From Pseudomonas mandelii (lineage in GTDB: Bacteria; Pseudomonadota; Gammaproteobacteria; Pseudomonadales; Pseudomonadaceae), in NCBI RefSeq assembly GCF_024138395.1, contig NZ_JAMYDU010000002.1, positions 496,001 through 560,000 on the forward strand: a stretch of DNA of 64,000 nucleotides, written 5' to 3'. Every line of letters starts with the position of its first letter. Positions within the stretch are counted from its first letter, which is position 1. Below the pieces are notes generated by a model. It did no database searches. It saw only the letters and a list, made by a program, of their open reading frames with translations, and had not been told where the DNA came from. Below are positions 46,200-56,278 of this stretch, piece by piece. The position numbers and the translations under genes were made by a program.

Positions 46200-46754
46200 A
46201 TGACCGAGTCGCTGACGGCTTTCGAACTGCTACTGCAGATTGACCAGCGCTGTCGTCTGCTGGCGGCGGACCTGCCGTCCCAGCCGACCCGACAGGACAG
46301 CTGGAGCGGCATCGGTTTTCGCTTGGGCGAGCATTGGTACGTCGCGCCCATGCGCGAAGTCAGCGAAGTCCTGCACGAACCGCGCGTTACCCAATTGCCG
46401 GGGGTCAAACCCTGGGTCAAGGGCGTGGCTAACCTGCGCGGGCGCCTGCTGCCGATCATGGACTTGTATGGCTTTTTTTATGGTTATGAGCCCGGCCATG
46501 AACTGCCTGCGTTGCGAAAGCAACGGCGGATATTGGTGGTGGAGCACAAAGACGTGTTTGCAGGGTTGATGGTCGATGAGGTGTTCGGCCTTCAGCACTT
46601 TGCCCAGGACAGTCTGGAGCCGGTGCCGGCCGGTGACTTGCAAGGGCCGATGACGGCGTTCGTCAAAGGCCGGTTTCAGCGTGAGCGGAACTGGCAGGTG
46701 TTCAGCCCGTTTGCGTTGGCGCAGTCGCAAGGATTCATGAGCGTAGCGCTGTAA
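46200..46754 (+). CDS. pilI: CheW-like adaptor PilI
   Basis: A 184-residue adaptor with one CheW domain (GIGFRLGEHWYVAPMREVSE, VKGVANLRGRLLPIMDLYGF). It couples the PilJ receptor to the ChpA kinase. It starts 10 bases after the pilH stop. Confidence 0.95.
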   Translation: MTESLTAFELLLQIDQRCRLLAADLPSQPTRQDSWSGIGFRLGEHWYVAPMREVSEVLHEPRVTQLPGVKPWVKGVANLRGRLLPIMDLYGFFYGYEPGHELPALRKQRRILVVEHKDVFAGLMVDEVFGLQHFAQDSLEPVPAGDLQGPMTAFVKGRFQRERNWQVFSPFALAQSQGFMSVAL

Positions 46755-46772
46755 ACGCGGCACCGCCGATCC

Positions 46773-46862
46773 TGTAGGAGCGAGGCTTGCCCGCGAAGAA
46801 CGAAAACGCGGTGTTCCTGAAAGACCGCAGCGCCTGCTTCGCGGGCAAGCCTCGCTCCTACA
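46773..46862. repeat. REP pair inside the Pil-Chp operon
   Basis: Perfect arms TGTAGGAGCGAGGCTTGCCC and onward with their complement, between pilI and pilJ. It does not contain a U-tract but may lower expression of the downstream genes. Confidence 0.92.
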
Positions 46863-46900
46863 AGGGCATAGAGTGAATTGGGCAGTACAGGCGAGGACCG

Positions 46901-48961
46901 ATGATAAAAGCTAAAACAGGCAAGCCAGAAGGGTCGCGCAGTCGGTCGCAGATCATCGTGCTGTTCATCGCGCTGATCGTCTTCATCATGCTGCTGTTCG
47001 CCAACTTCGCGTACCTCAACACCCAGGCGAATTACGACAAACAGTACATCGGCCACGCCGGTGAGCTGCGCGTGCTGTCCCAACGCATCGCCAAGAACGC
47101 CACTGAAGCCGCCGCCGGCAAGGCCGCGGCGTTCAAGTTGCTCAGCGATGCGCGCAACGACTTCGCCCAGCGTTGGGGCTATCTGAAGAAAGGCGATCCT
47201 TCCACCGGCCTACCGCCGGCACCGTCCGACGTGCGCCCGGAAATGCGCGCGGTGCAGCTGGATTGGGAGCGTCTGCTGAAAAATACCGACGCCATCCTCT
47301 CCAGTGAACAGACCGTATTGTCGTTGCATCAAGTCGCCGCGACCCTGGCCGAAACCGTGCCGCAGTTGCAGGTCGAGTATGAAAAGGTCGTCGAAACCCT
47401 CCTGCAACGTGGCGCGCCGGCCGCTCAAGTGGCGATGGCCCAGCGTCAGACGCTGCTGGCTGAGCGGATTCTCGGTGCGGTGAATACCGTACTGTCCGGC
47501 GATGAAAATTCGCAGCAGGCGGCCGACGCTTTCGGTCGCGACGCGGCGCGTTTTGGCCTGGTGCTCAATGGCATGCTACAAGGCAATGCGGCCCTGAAAA
47601 TCAGCCAGGTCGAAGACCGCGATGCGCGCGCCCGGTTGACCGAGATTTCCGAACTGTTCGAATTCGTGTCGGGCTCGGTAGACGAGATCCTCGAAACCTC
47701 GCCGGAGCTGTTCAAGGTCCGCGAATCGGCCACCAACATCTTTACCCTGTCGCAAACCCTGCTCGATGAAGCTTCGCACCTGGCCAGCCGTTTCGAGAAC
47801 CTCGCCGGCGGGCGCAACACCGATACCATCGGCGGCTATGTGCTGGGCTTGCTGGCGTTGATGTCGATCATCCTCATCGGCCTGGTGATGGTGCGCGAAA
47901 CCAACCGTCAGCTGCGTGAAACCGCCGAGAAGAACGAGCGCAACCAGAACGCGATCATGCGTTTGCTGGACGAAATCGAAGACCTCGCCGACGGCGACCT
48001 GACCGTGACCGCCTCGGTGACCGAAGACTTCACCGGGACCATCGCTGACTCGATCAACTATTCCGTCGACCAACTGCGCGATCTGGTGGCCACCATCAAC
48101 CTCACCGCCGGCCAGGTCGCTGCCGCCGTGCAGGAAACCCAGGCCACCGCCATGCACCTGGCCCAGGCCTCGGAGCATCAGGCGCAGCAGATTTCCGAAG
48201 CGTCCACGGCGATCAACGACATGGCCCAGTCCATCGATCAGGTCTCGGCCAACGCCGCCGAATCCTCTGCGGTGGCTGAACGCTCGGTGGAAATCGCCAA
48301 CAAGGGCAACGAAGTGGTGCACAACACCATTCATGGGATGGACAATATTCGCGAGCAGATTCAGGACACCGCCAAGCGCATCAAGCGGCTGGGTGAGTCT
48401 TCTCAGGAAATCGGCGACATTGTCAGCCTGATCGATGACATTGCCGATCAGACCAACATCCTCGCCCTCAACGCGGCGATTCAGGCGTCCATGGCCGGTG
48501 ACGCCGGGCGCGGTTTTGCGGTGGTGGCCGATGAAGTACAGAGGCTGGCCGAGCGTTCGTCCGCGGCGACCCGGCAGATCGAAACACTGGTGCGGGCGAT
48601 TCAGACCGACACCAATGAGGCGGTGATTTCCATGGAGCAGACCACCACCGAAGTGGTGCGCGGCGCGCGTCTGGCGCAGGATGCCGGGGTGGCCCTGGAA
48701 GAAATCGAAGGCGTATCGAAGACCCTCGCGGCACTGATCCAGAGTATTTCCAACGCCGCGCAGCAACAGACTTCGTCGGCCGGCCAGATTTCCCTGACGA
48801 TGAACGTGATCCAGCAGATCACCACACAGACCTCGTCCGGCTCCACCGCCACCGCCGAGAGCATTGGCAACCTGGCGAAAATGGCCAGCCAGTTGCGGCG
48901 TTCGGTGTCCGGTTTCACTTTGCCGGCCAGATCTGCGGACAACGCTGCGGACAACGCTTGA
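46901..48961 (+). CDS. pilJ: Methyl-accepting chemoreceptor PilJ
   Basis: A 686-residue receptor. Membrane segments lie near residues 20-45 and 305-330, flanking a periplasmic PilJ sensor domain. HAMP and signalling domains follow, with the hairpin tip sequence around [20 protein letters not shown] and [14 protein letters not shown]. It senses surface contact and pilus retraction in P. aeruginosa. No pilK methyltransferase gene follows. Confidence 0.96.
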   Translation: MIKAKTGKPEGSRSRSQIIVLFIALIVFIMLLFANFAYLNTQANYDKQYIGHAGELRVLSQRIAKNATEAAAGKAAAFKLLSDARNDFAQRWGYLKKGDPSTGLPPAPSDVRPEMRAVQLDWERLLKNTDAILSSEQTVLSLHQVAATLAETVPQLQVEYEKVVETLLQRGAPAAQVAMAQRQTLLAERILGAVNTVLSGDENSQQAADAFGRDAARFGLVLNGMLQGNAALKISQVEDRDARARLTEISELFEFVSGSVDEILETSPELFKVRESATNIFTLSQTLLDEASHLASRFENLAGGRNTDTIGGYVLGLLALMSIILIGLVMVRETNRQLRETAEKNERNQNAIMRLLDEIEDLADGDLTVTASVTEDFTGTIADSINYSVDQLRDLVATINLTAGQVAAAVQETQATAMHLAQASEHQAQQISEASTAINDMAQSIDQVSANAAESSAVAERSVEIANKGNEVVHNTIHGMDNIREQIQDTAKRIKRLGESSQEIGDIVSLIDDIADQTNILALNAAIQASMAGDAGRGFAVVADEVQRLAERSSAATRQIETLVRAIQTDTNEAVISMEQTTTEVVRGARLAQDAGVALEEIEGVSKTLAALIQSISNAAQQQTSSAGQISLTMNVIQQITTQTSSGSTATAESIGNLAKMASQLRRSVSGFTLPARSADNAADNA

Positions 48962-48998
48962 ACCGCCCCAGGGCGGATGCATCTTGATTGGAGTGGTT

Positions 48999-51900
48999 AT
49001 GGGTGATCGGCACGACTATGTGGCCCTTGAGTGGGTCAAAGGCGAGATTGCCGAAACGCTGAAGCAGGCTCATCAGGCAATCGAAACCCTGATCGACGAC
49101 CCGCAGGCGACGCACGCGTTGAGCGAGTGTCTGGCCTGTGTCCATCAGGTTCACGGTAGTTTGCAGATGGTCGAGTTTTACGGCGCGGCCCTGCTCGCCG
49201 AAGAAATCGAGCAGCTGACCAGCGCCTTGCAGCAGAACCGCGTCAACCATCGTGACGAGGCGATCCATCTGTTGCTGCACGCCTTGGGGCAATTGCCGAC
49301 TTACCTCGACCGGGTGCAAGGCGCCCGTCGTGATTTGCCTTTAGTCGTGTTGCCGCTGATCAACGACCTGCGCAGCGCTCGCGGCGAAAGCCTGTTGTCG
49401 GAAACCAGCCTGTTCAGTCCGCAATTGCCGGAGCTGGCACCCCTGAGCCCGGAAGCGCTGGCACTGCTTGAACCGTCCGATTTGCCAAATGTGCTGCGCA
49501 AATCGCGGCAGATGTTGCAGATGGCGCTGGTCGGTTTGTTGCGCGAGCAGGATGACGAAACCCACTTCGCTTATCTGGCCAAGGTGTTTGCGCGCCTCGA
49601 AGCGCTATGCGACCACGCGCCGCTGAGCCCGTTATGGCAAGTTGCTTCGGCGCTGGTCGAAGGCATGCGCAATGGTTCGATTGCCAACAGCCCGGCGTTG
49701 CGCAGCCTGTTCAAGGACGCCGACAAAGAACTCAAGCGTTTGCTCGAACAGGGCATGCCCGGTATCAATCAACAGGCACCGCCGGAGCTGCTCAAGAGTT
49801 TGTTGTTCTATATTGCCAAGGCCGAATACCCCACCGGGCAGATGCTGACCATGAAAGATCGCTACTCACTTGACGATGCGCTGCCCGACGGCGCGACGGT
49901 CGATGAAGAACGGGCACGGCTGGCCGGCCCTGACCGCGACGCCATGCGTTCGGTATTGTCGGCGCTGTGCGAAGAGCTGGTGCGGGTCAAGGAGCGCCTG
50001 GACTTGTTCGTGCGTAGCGACCGTCAACACACCTCCGACCTCGAAAGCCTGCTGGCGCCCCTGCGGCAAATCGCCGACACCTTGGCGGTGCTCGGTTTCG
50101 GCCAGCCGCGCAAGGTCATCATCGATCAATTGGCGGTGGTGCTGAGCCTCGCTCAGGGCCAGCGTGAACCCAACGACGCGACCCTCATGGACGTCGCCGG
50201 GGCCTTGCTGTACGTCGAAGCGACCCTGGCCGGCATGGTCGGTACCGTGGAGCCGGAAAGCCAGGAAGACAGCCGTCTGCCGACCACCGATCTGACGCAG
50301 ATCCATCAGATCGTGATCAAGGAAGCGCGCATTTGCCTGCAACAGGCCAAGGACATGATCGTCGACTACATCGACGCCGACTGGGACCGCCAGCATTTGC
50401 AACCCTTGCCGGCGTTGTTGACCCAGGTGCGCGGTGCGCTGGCGATGATTCCGTTGGCCCGCGCGGCGAGCCTGGTCGAGACTTGCAACGGCTTCATCCG
50501 CGAGCATCTGCTGGTAAACCCGGGCCAGCCCGGTTGGCAGCAACTGGACAGCCTGGCCGACGTCATCACCAGCATCGAGTATTACCTGGAACGCCTCGGC
50601 GACGACCCCGAAGCACCGGGGGAACACCTGCTCGACGTCGCGGAAAAAGGCCTGGCCGCACTCGGCGTCTTCCCCAGCGAACAGCAGGTGCCGATGCTCA
50701 AGGATGTGCTCAGCCCCAGTGAAGCCCAGGTCATGCAAGACATGCAGGAACTGGACGACCCCGAAATCGTTCAGTCGCTGGCCGATGTATTGGCCAGCCC
50801 CGTATCGTCCGTCAACCCGCCAGCACTGACGACGCCAGGCAGCCTGTTGCCGCCGCCCGCCGGTGAAGAACCGGTGGACTATGAACTGCGGGAAGTCTTC
50901 CTCGAAGAGACTGACGAGGTGCTGGAAATCCTCGAGGAGTATCTGCCGCGCTGGCCGGCCGGTCCCGACAGCACATCGGTCTTGAGTGAATTGCGCCGTG
51001 CCTTCCACACCCTCAAAGGCAGTGGCCGGATGGTCCGCGCGCTGGTGCTGGGTGAGTTGGCCTGGGCGGTGGAAAACCTGCTCAATCGCGTGCTGGAACG
51101 CAGCGTTGCGCCTTCGCCTGCGGTGCAGCAACTGGTGGGCGATGCACTGAAACTGCTGCCGGAACTGGTGACCGAGTTCGCCGCCAATGCTCAACGCCAA
51201 CGCAACGATGTCGATCAATTGGCCGCCCGTGCGCATGCCCTCGCCAAGGGTGATAAACCGGTGTCCGATGAGGACGCGCAGGATGTCGCGGCGCTCGATC
51301 CACTGTTGCTGGAGATCTTCCGCAACGAAGCCGAAACCCATTTGAGCAGCCTCAACCGCTTCCTCGACCAAGCCGCCGAGCACGTGCCGCTTCAGGCCAG
51401 CGACGAGTTGCAGCGGGCGTTGCATACGCTCAAGGGCAGCGCCTCGATGGCTGGCGTGCTGCCGATTGCCGAGCTGGCGGCGTCGCTGGATCAACTGGCC
51501 CGGGAGTACAAGGCGCACCGGATTGCCCTTGACCTGGACGAAGTCGAATTGCTGCTGGAAGCCGAAGGGCTGTTCCGCCTTGGGCTGCGACAGCTCAAGA
51601 GCGACCCGTTGGCCGAGATCCCCGATGCCCGCTCGCTGATCGAGCGAACCCACGCAATGCTGACCGAACGTCTGCAAAGCCTGTTGAGCACGCCCGATAC
51701 GAAGCAGCGCATCAAGCGCGATCCGCAACTGATCAACAATTTTCTCGCCCAAGGCATGGACATCCTGCTGGACGCCGAAAGCCTGTTGCAGCGCTGGCAG
51801 CAGCATCCCGGCGAGCGGCAGGAACTCAGTGCGCTGCTGGACGAATTGACCACCCTCGGCGAAGGCGCGCACCTGGCCGATCTGCATCCGGTGGATGAGC

Positions 51901-54900
51901 TCTGCGAAGCATTGCTCGACCTGTATGGCGCGGTGGAAGAAAGCAGCCTGGCGGTCAGCGACAGGTTTTTCCACGAGGCGCAAAGTGCCCATGAAGCGCT
52001 GATCAACATGCTCGACGAATTGGCCGCCGGCCAGGAAGTCACGGCGCAACCGGAGCGCGTTCGGGCGTTGCGCGGGTTGCTCGATGAGAGTCTCGATCCC
52101 TCGTCCATGGGCCTGATCCGCAGTGACGGCAGCCGCACCCTGAGCATTCGGGAGCTGGGCAGCGCCACGGCCGAGCTGGAGCAGAGCGCGACTCACGTTG
52201 AGGTGGACGACGAAATCGTCTCGATCTTCCTTGAGGAAGCGGTGGATATCCTCGAAAGCGCCGGCCAGGCCTTGCAGCGCTGGTTGAGTGACCCGGACAA
52301 CGCCGCGCCGCTGTCATCCCTGCAGCGCGATTTGCACACCCTCAAGGGCGGTGCGCGGATGGCGGAGGTCGAGCCGGTCGGCGACTTGGCCCATGAACTG
52401 GAAAGCCTTTACGAAGGCCTGGTGGACCGCCGTTACAGCCACGGCGAAGCGCTGGCGCAGTTGCTGCAACAGAGCCATGACCGACTGGCCGTGTTCCTTG
52501 ATCAGTTACAGCACAACCGTCCGCTGGGTGATCCGGGTGAGTTGATCGCGGCCATTCGTGAGTTTCGTCAGGGCAATGCTGGCAGTGCCGAGGTGGTCGA
52601 GCCAGCGGTCAGCAATGACTCGGCGGGCCATGATTCCGAGCTTCTGGAGATCTTCCTCGAAGAAGGTTTCGACATCATTGAAAACTCCGGCGCGGCACTG
52701 TTGCGCTGGCAGGCCGAACCGTCGAATCGCCAGGAAGTGGAAACCTTGCTGCGCGACCTGCACACCCTCAAGGGTGGCGCGCGGATGGTGGAAATTGCGC
52801 CGATTGGCGACCTGGCCCATGAACTGGAATTCCTCTACGAGGGCTTGTCGGCGGGCGTGCTGCAACCCACCACCGAGTTATTCTCGTTGTTGCAACGCAG
52901 CCATGACCGACTGGCGCAGATGCTCGACGCCGCCCGCGCCGGTCAGCCATTGCCGCCGGCCGATCGGCTGATCGACGCGATCCAGAATTTCAGCCATCCG
53001 GCGGTGCCCGAAACATCGGCACCCGTGACGCTGCCCGTAGCGCCCAAAGCCGAGCCAGTCGCCCCACAACCCGAAGGCACTGACACGGTCAAGGTCTCGG
53101 CGGAATTGCTCGACGACCTGGTCAATCTGGCCGGGGAAACTTCAATCTTCCGTGGCCGCATCGAACAACAGGTCAACGATGCGCGGGTGGCCCTGAGCGA
53201 AATGGAAACCACCATCGAGCGCATGCGCGACCAGTTGCGTCGCCTCGATACCGAAACCCAGGGGCGGATTCTCAGTCGTCAGCAAGTCGATGCCGAACGC
53301 CTGGGCTACGAAGAGTTCGACCCGCTGGAGATGGACCGTCACTCGCAGTTGCAACAACTGTCGCGGGCACTGTTCGAGTCTGCCTCCGACCTGCTCGACC
53401 TCAAGGAAACCCTCGAGCGGCGTAATCATGACGCGGAAAACCTTCTGCAACAGCAGGGCCGCATCAATACCGAATTGCAGGAAGGCCTGATGCGTACGCG
53501 CATGGTGCCGTTCGAACGAATGCTGCCGCGTTTGAAACGCATCGTTCGGCAGGTCGCCAGCGAGTTGGGCAAGGACGTGGACTTCGTCGTCGGCAACGCC
53601 GAAGGCGAGATGGACCGCAACGTCCTCGAACGCATGGCCGCGCCGCTGGAACACATGCTGCGCAACGCCGTGGACCATGGGCTGGAATCGGCCGAGGTGC
53701 GTATCGCGGCGGGTAAACCGGCTCAAGGCAAGATCACCCTCGACTTGTCCCGAGAGGGCGGCGACATCATTTTCGACATCCGCGACGACGGTGCCGGCGT
53801 GCCTTTGGACGCCGTGCGGCGTAAGGCAATCAAGCGCGGGTTGCTCGACCCGGACAGCAATATCAGCGACCGCGACGTCCTGCAATTTATCCTGCAACCG
53901 GGGTTCTCCACCGCCGAAAAAATCACCCAGATCTCTGGGCGTGGCGTCGGCATGGACGTGGTTCACGAAGAAGTCCGACAGCTCGGCGGCAGCATGTTCA
54001 TCGACTCTGTGCCGGGGCAGGGCGTGCATTTCCGGATTCGCCTGCCGTTCACCGTGTCGGTCAACCGCGCGCTGATGGTGCAGTGCGGGGAGGATCAATA
54101 CGCGATCCCGCTAAACACCATCGACGGTATCGTTCGCGTGTTGCCCAACGAACTCGAAGGGCATTACCGGCTCGATCCGCCGACCTACGAATATGCCGGG
54201 CAACGTTACGAGTTGTGCTACCTCGGCGAGCTGCTGAAAACCAGCACCCGCCCGAAACTGCTGGGCCAGAACCTGCCGTTGCCAGTGTTGCTGGTGCAGT
54301 GCAACGAGCGACACGTCGCGGTGCAAGTGGATGCCATGGCCGGCACCCGGGAAATCGTGGTCAAAAGCCTTGGCCCGCAGTTCGCTGCGGTGCAGGGTTT
54401 GTCCGGCGCGACGATTCTCGGCGATGGCCGGGTGGTGCTGATTCTCGACTTGCTGTCGCCGATTCGCGCGATGCAAACGCGGGTGCCGCAACGACCGGTG
54501 ACACAGGATGTAGAGCCCGATTCGCAACGGCCGTTGCTGGTGCTGGTGGTCGACGATTCGGTCACCGTGCGCAAAGTCACCAGCCGTTTGCTGGAGCGCC
54601 ACGGCATGAACGTGCTGACCGCCAAAGACGGGGTCGACGCCATGTTGCTGCTCGAAGAACACATGCCCGACCTGATGCTTCTGGACATCGAAATGCCGCG
54701 CATGGACGGTTTCGAAGTGGCGACCCAGGTACGCGCGGACGAACGCTTGCAGCATCTGCCAATCATCATGATCACCTCCCGTACCGGCCAGAAACACCGC
54801 GACCGCGCCATGGCCATCGGCGTCAACGACTACCTCGGCAAGCCGTACCAGGAATCGGTGCTGCTCGACAGCATCGCGCGGTGGAGCAAAACCCATGCAT

Positions 54901-54902
54901 GA
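48999..54902 (+). CDS. chpA: ChpA hybrid histidine kinase of the pilus chemosensory system
   Basis: A 1967-residue CheA-type kinase. Four clear Hpt domains have phosphorylatable His at about 670 (AFHTLKGSGRM), 809 (ALHTLKGSASM), 1113 and 1255 (DLHTLKGGARM). The N-terminal region has a degenerate Hpt (CVHQVHGSLQM). The dimerisation and ATPase part begins near 1364 with N-box MLRNAVDHGLE near 1553, then a CheW domain (about 1686-1820) and a receiver (about 1845-1965, LLDIEMPRMDG). P. aeruginosa ChpA is about 500 residues longer. The ATG at 48999 (MGDRHDYVAL) with GGAG upstream is used, not the earlier open frame overlapping pilJ. Confidence 0.96.
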   Translation: MGDRHDYVALEWVKGEIAETLKQAHQAIETLIDDPQATHALSECLACVHQVHGSLQMVEFYGAALLAEEIEQLTSALQQNRVNHRDEAIHLLLHALGQLPTYLDRVQGARRDLPLVVLPLINDLRSARGESLLSETSLFSPQLPELAPLSPEALALLEPSDLPNVLRKSRQMLQMALVGLLREQDDETHFAYLAKVFARLEALCDHAPLSPLWQVASALVEGMRNGSIANSPALRSLFKDADKELKRLLEQGMPGINQQAPPELLKSLLFYIAKAEYPTGQMLTMKDRYSLDDALPDGATVDEERARLAGPDRDAMRSVLSALCEELVRVKERLDLFVRSDRQHTSDLESLLAPLRQIADTLAVLGFGQPRKVIIDQLAVVLSLAQGQREPNDATLMDVAGALLYVEATLAGMVGTVEPESQEDSRLPTTDLTQIHQIVIKEARICLQQAKDMIVDYIDADWDRQHLQPLPALLTQVRGALAMIPLARAASLVETCNGFIREHLLVNPGQPGWQQLDSLADVITSIEYYLERLGDDPEAPGEHLLDVAEKGLAALGVFPSEQQVPMLKDVLSPSEAQVMQDMQELDDPEIVQSLADVLASPVSSVNPPALTTPGSLLPPPAGEEPVDYELREVFLEETDEVLEILEEYLPRWPAGPDSTSVLSELRRAFHTLKGSGRMVRALVLGELAWAVENLLNRVLERSVAPSPAVQQLVGDALKLLPELVTEFAANAQRQRNDVDQLAARAHALAKGDKPVSDEDAQDVAALDPLLLEIFRNEAETHLSSLNRFLDQAAEHVPLQASDELQRALHTLKGSASMAGVLPIAELAASLDQLAREYKAHRIALDLDEVELLLEAEGLFRLGLRQLKSDPLAEIPDARSLIERTHAMLTERLQSLLSTPDTKQRIKRDPQLINNFLAQGMDILLDAESLLQRWQQHPGERQELSALLDELTTLGEGAHLADLHPVDELCEALLDLYGAVEESSLAVSDRFFHEAQSAHEALINMLDELAAGQEVTAQPERVRALRGLLDESLDPSSMGLIRSDGSRTLSIRELGSATAELEQSATHVEVDDEIVSIFLEEAVDILESAGQALQRWLSDPDNAAPLSSLQRDLHTLKGGARMAEVEPVGDLAHELESLYEGLVDRRYSHGEALAQLLQQSHDRLAVFLDQLQHNRPLGDPGELIAAIREFRQGNAGSAEVVEPAVSNDSAGHDSELLEIFLEEGFDIIENSGAALLRWQAEPSNRQEVETLLRDLHTLKGGARMVEIAPIGDLAHELEFLYEGLSAGVLQPTTELFSLLQRSHDRLAQMLDAARAGQPLPPADRLIDAIQNFSHPAVPETSAPVTLPVAPKAEPVAPQPEGTDTVKVSAELLDDLVNLAGETSIFRGRIEQQVNDARVALSEMETTIERMRDQLRRLDTETQGRILSRQQVDAERLGYEEFDPLEMDRHSQLQQLSRALFESASDLLDLKETLERRNHDAENLLQQQGRINTELQEGLMRTRMVPFERMLPRLKRIVRQVASELGKDVDFVVGNAEGEMDRNVLERMAAPLEHMLRNAVDHGLESAEVRIAAGKPAQGKITLDLSREGGDIIFDIRDDGAGVPLDAVRRKAIKRGLLDPDSNISDRDVLQFILQPGFSTAEKITQISGRGVGMDVVHEEVRQLGGSMFIDSVPGQGVHFRIRLPFTVSVNRALMVQCGEDQYAIPLNTIDGIVRVLPNELEGHYRLDPPTYEYAGQRYELCYLGELLKTSTRPKLLGQNLPLPVLLVQCNERHVAVQVDAMAGTREIVVKSLGPQFAAVQGLSGATILGDGRVVLILDLLSPIRAMQTRVPQRPVTQDVEPDSQRPLLVLVVDDSVTVRKVTSRLLERHGMNVLTAKDGVDAMLLLEEHMPDLMLLDIEMPRMDGFEVATQVRADERLQHLPIIMITSRTGQKHRDRAMAIGVNDYLGKPYQESVLLDSIARWSKTHA

Positions 54903-55350
54903 ACACCGATCCAGCAATCTCACTGGGCTTTTATTGCCCTTGGCTGATCGCAACCTGATTTTGCCTAACGTCGCTGTCGCTGAACTCATCGACTATCAGC
55001 CGGGGGCTTTCGATCTCGATACACCGCCGTGGTATCTGGGGCGGGTGACATGGCGGGAACGGCAGATTCCGTTGCTTAGTTTTGAGTCGGCGTGTGGCAA
55101 CAAAGTGGTGATCGGTGAGCGAGCACGGATCGTCATCCTCAATGCTCTCGGCGGGCGGCCTGAGCTGAAGTTCATTGCGCTGCTGGTGCAAGGGATTCCG
55201 CGGTCTTACAAGCTCGATAGTCAGTTGAGCTACGTGGATGTGCCGTTGTGTTCGCTGGAGCAAGCGGCGGTGCAGGTGGGGGAGCAAGTGGCCAAGGTGC
55301 CGGATTTGTTGGCGCTGGAGGAGTTGCTTGTGAGTGCTGGGTTGGTCTGA
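54895..55350 (+). CDS. chpC: CheW-like protein ChpC
   Basis: A 151-residue CheW-domain adaptor (LILPNVAVAELIDYQPGAFD, WYLGRVTWRERQIPLLSFES). It overlaps the chpA end by 8 bases. In P. aeruginosa chpB, a methylesterase gene, lies between the two; here it is absent. Confidence 0.93.
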   Translation: MHEHRSSNLTGLLLPLADRNLILPNVAVAELIDYQPGAFDLDTPPWYLGRVTWRERQIPLLSFESACGNKVVIGERARIVILNALGGRPELKFIALLVQGIPRSYKLDSQLSYVDVPLCSLEQAAVQVGEQVAKVPDLLALEELLVSAGLV

Positions 55351-55358
55351 CTGACCCC

Positions 55359-55434
55359 TTCGCGGGCAAGCCTCGCTCCTACAAGGTTTTGTGCACGCCG
55401 CAGATTCAATGTAGGAGCGAGGCTTGCCCGCGAA
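55359..55434. repeat. REP pair
   Basis: Perfect 25-base arms (TTCGCGGGCAAGCCTCGCTC and onward), at the end of the Pil-Chp operon and before the convergent DUF6124-like gene. Confidence 0.92.
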
Positions 55435-55465
55435 GGCGGCCTTTAACTTACCAAAGACCTCACTG

Positions 55466-55843
55466 TTAAACCCCGGCCTGGGCCTTCATCTGCAACGACT
55501 CATGATGATCCAGCACTCGCTCCACCAACAACTGCACGCCATCTGCCAAACGGCTGAGCGCCAAGGCTACAGAGCGGCGTGAGCCTTCCACATCGTCCGC
55601 CAGATCCGCCGCGATGGCGCTGATGGACAGCAGGTCTTCGGAGGCATTGGCCAGAAGGGCTTCGGTGTCGATATCGGGGCAGACGGTGAAGAGCTGGGAC
55701 TTACGGCGTTTGGCCGGTTTTTCGTGGGGTGACGGGAAGTAATGGGAGAAGGCGCGGTCGGCGGCTTCCTTCATTTTTTCTGCATCGAGTGATGCTTGGG
55801 AATCGGTCCCGGATTCTGGCGGGTTGGGAGTAGCTTTGAACAT
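55466..55843 (-). CDS. DUF6124-like small cytoplasmic protein
   Basis: A 125-residue protein beginning MFKATPNPPESGTDSQASLD, a start shared with a large Pseudomonas family I remember as DUF6124 (also labelled DUF3077-like). The C-terminal half is helical (LLANASEDLLSISAIAADLA). Function is unknown. The ATG at 55843 has GGAG 9 bases upstream. The frame continues open for nearly 300 bases upstream, but that region is better explained as a structured RNA leader. Confidence 0.8.
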   Translation of the reverse strand: MFKATPNPPESGTDSQASLDAEKMKEAADRAFSHYFPSPHEKPAKRRKSQLFTVCPDIDTEALLANASEDLLSISAIAADLADDVEGSRRSVALALSRLADGVQLLVERVLDHHESLQMKAQAGV

Positions 55844-55860
55844 AGTGAAGCTCCATTTAA

Positions 55861-55980
55861 TGAGTTTCAGCTGCTCCATCGGGTTCCAATCGAAGGGTGG
55901 CAGCTGTACGCGGGCTGGAACCCGGGCAAACGGACAAAACCCGACAGACACTAAGGTCTCCCGCGCACAGCCGCCATAAC
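55861..55980 (-). promoter_or_regulatory. Candidate structured RNA leader of the DUF6124-like gene
   Basis: On the minus-strand transcript GGCGGCUGUGCGCGGG (55975-55960) pairs fully with CCCGCGUACAGCUGCC (55914-55899), including two G-U pairs. Inside lie hairpins AGAC/GUCT (55959-55946) and CGGG/CCCG (55943-55923). GGGUUCCA (55923-55916) can also pair with UGGAACCC (55888-55881) beyond the stem, forming a pseudoknot, and that element ends 37 bases before the ATG. Similar leaders precede related genes in other pseudomonads, as I remember them. No known riboswitch class is recognised. Confidence 0.55.
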
Positions 55981-56236
55981 GGAGTGCACACATTAAAGGT
56001 GCGCAAGCATACGTTATGAAAGGCGCTTTTGCCTCGTTAACACCAGGGGGTTCCAATCCCGGTCGCTGAGTTTGCAGCGACCCCCAAACGATAAAGATCA
56101 ACGCAAAACCGCACCAGTCAGCGGGTTCCGGCATTGCTGTAGGCAGCGACGCCAGACTGCGTAGCCTCTCACCGTTCCTGCGGACAAACTTTTAAACACA
56201 AAACCCCAAGCGGTCGGCCCCCTCGCCACAAAGGAT
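55981..56236. other. Intergenic region upstream of the DUF6124-like leader
   Basis: No supported gene. It holds a hairpin GGTCGCTG/CAGCGACC (56061-56082) and an exact copy of GGGTTCCAATC (56048-56058) also present in the leader at 55881-55891. The promoter of the DUF6124-like gene should lie here but no convincing -35/-10 pair was found. Confidence 0.45.
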
Positions 56237-56270
56237 TCCCAAAAAGGGACCGTTCGGTCCTATTTTGGGA
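56237..56270 (-). terminator. 34-base hairpin after the 61-aa ORF
   Basis: TCCCAAAAAGGGACCG and CGGTCCTATTTTGGGA pair at 14 of 16 positions around a TT loop. It starts 8 bases after the stop of the short minus-strand ORF. There is no clear U-tract beyond it, so termination is uncertain; it could instead be a recombination or processing site. Confidence 0.4.
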
Positions 56271-56278
56271 CTTATTGG

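Noticed and set aside
48864..48998. Upstream extension of chpA overlapping pilJ
   Set aside because: The frame is open but overlaps the conserved PilJ C-terminus; the ATG at 48999 has a ribosome site and the family start.
49866..52196. 776-residue minus-strand ORF opposite chpA
   Set aside because: Antisense shadow of the clear ChpA coding frame with its Hpt motifs.
55844..56134. N-terminal extension of the DUF6124-like protein
   Set aside because: The open frame coincides with complementary helices of a probable RNA leader, and family members start at MFKATPNPP.
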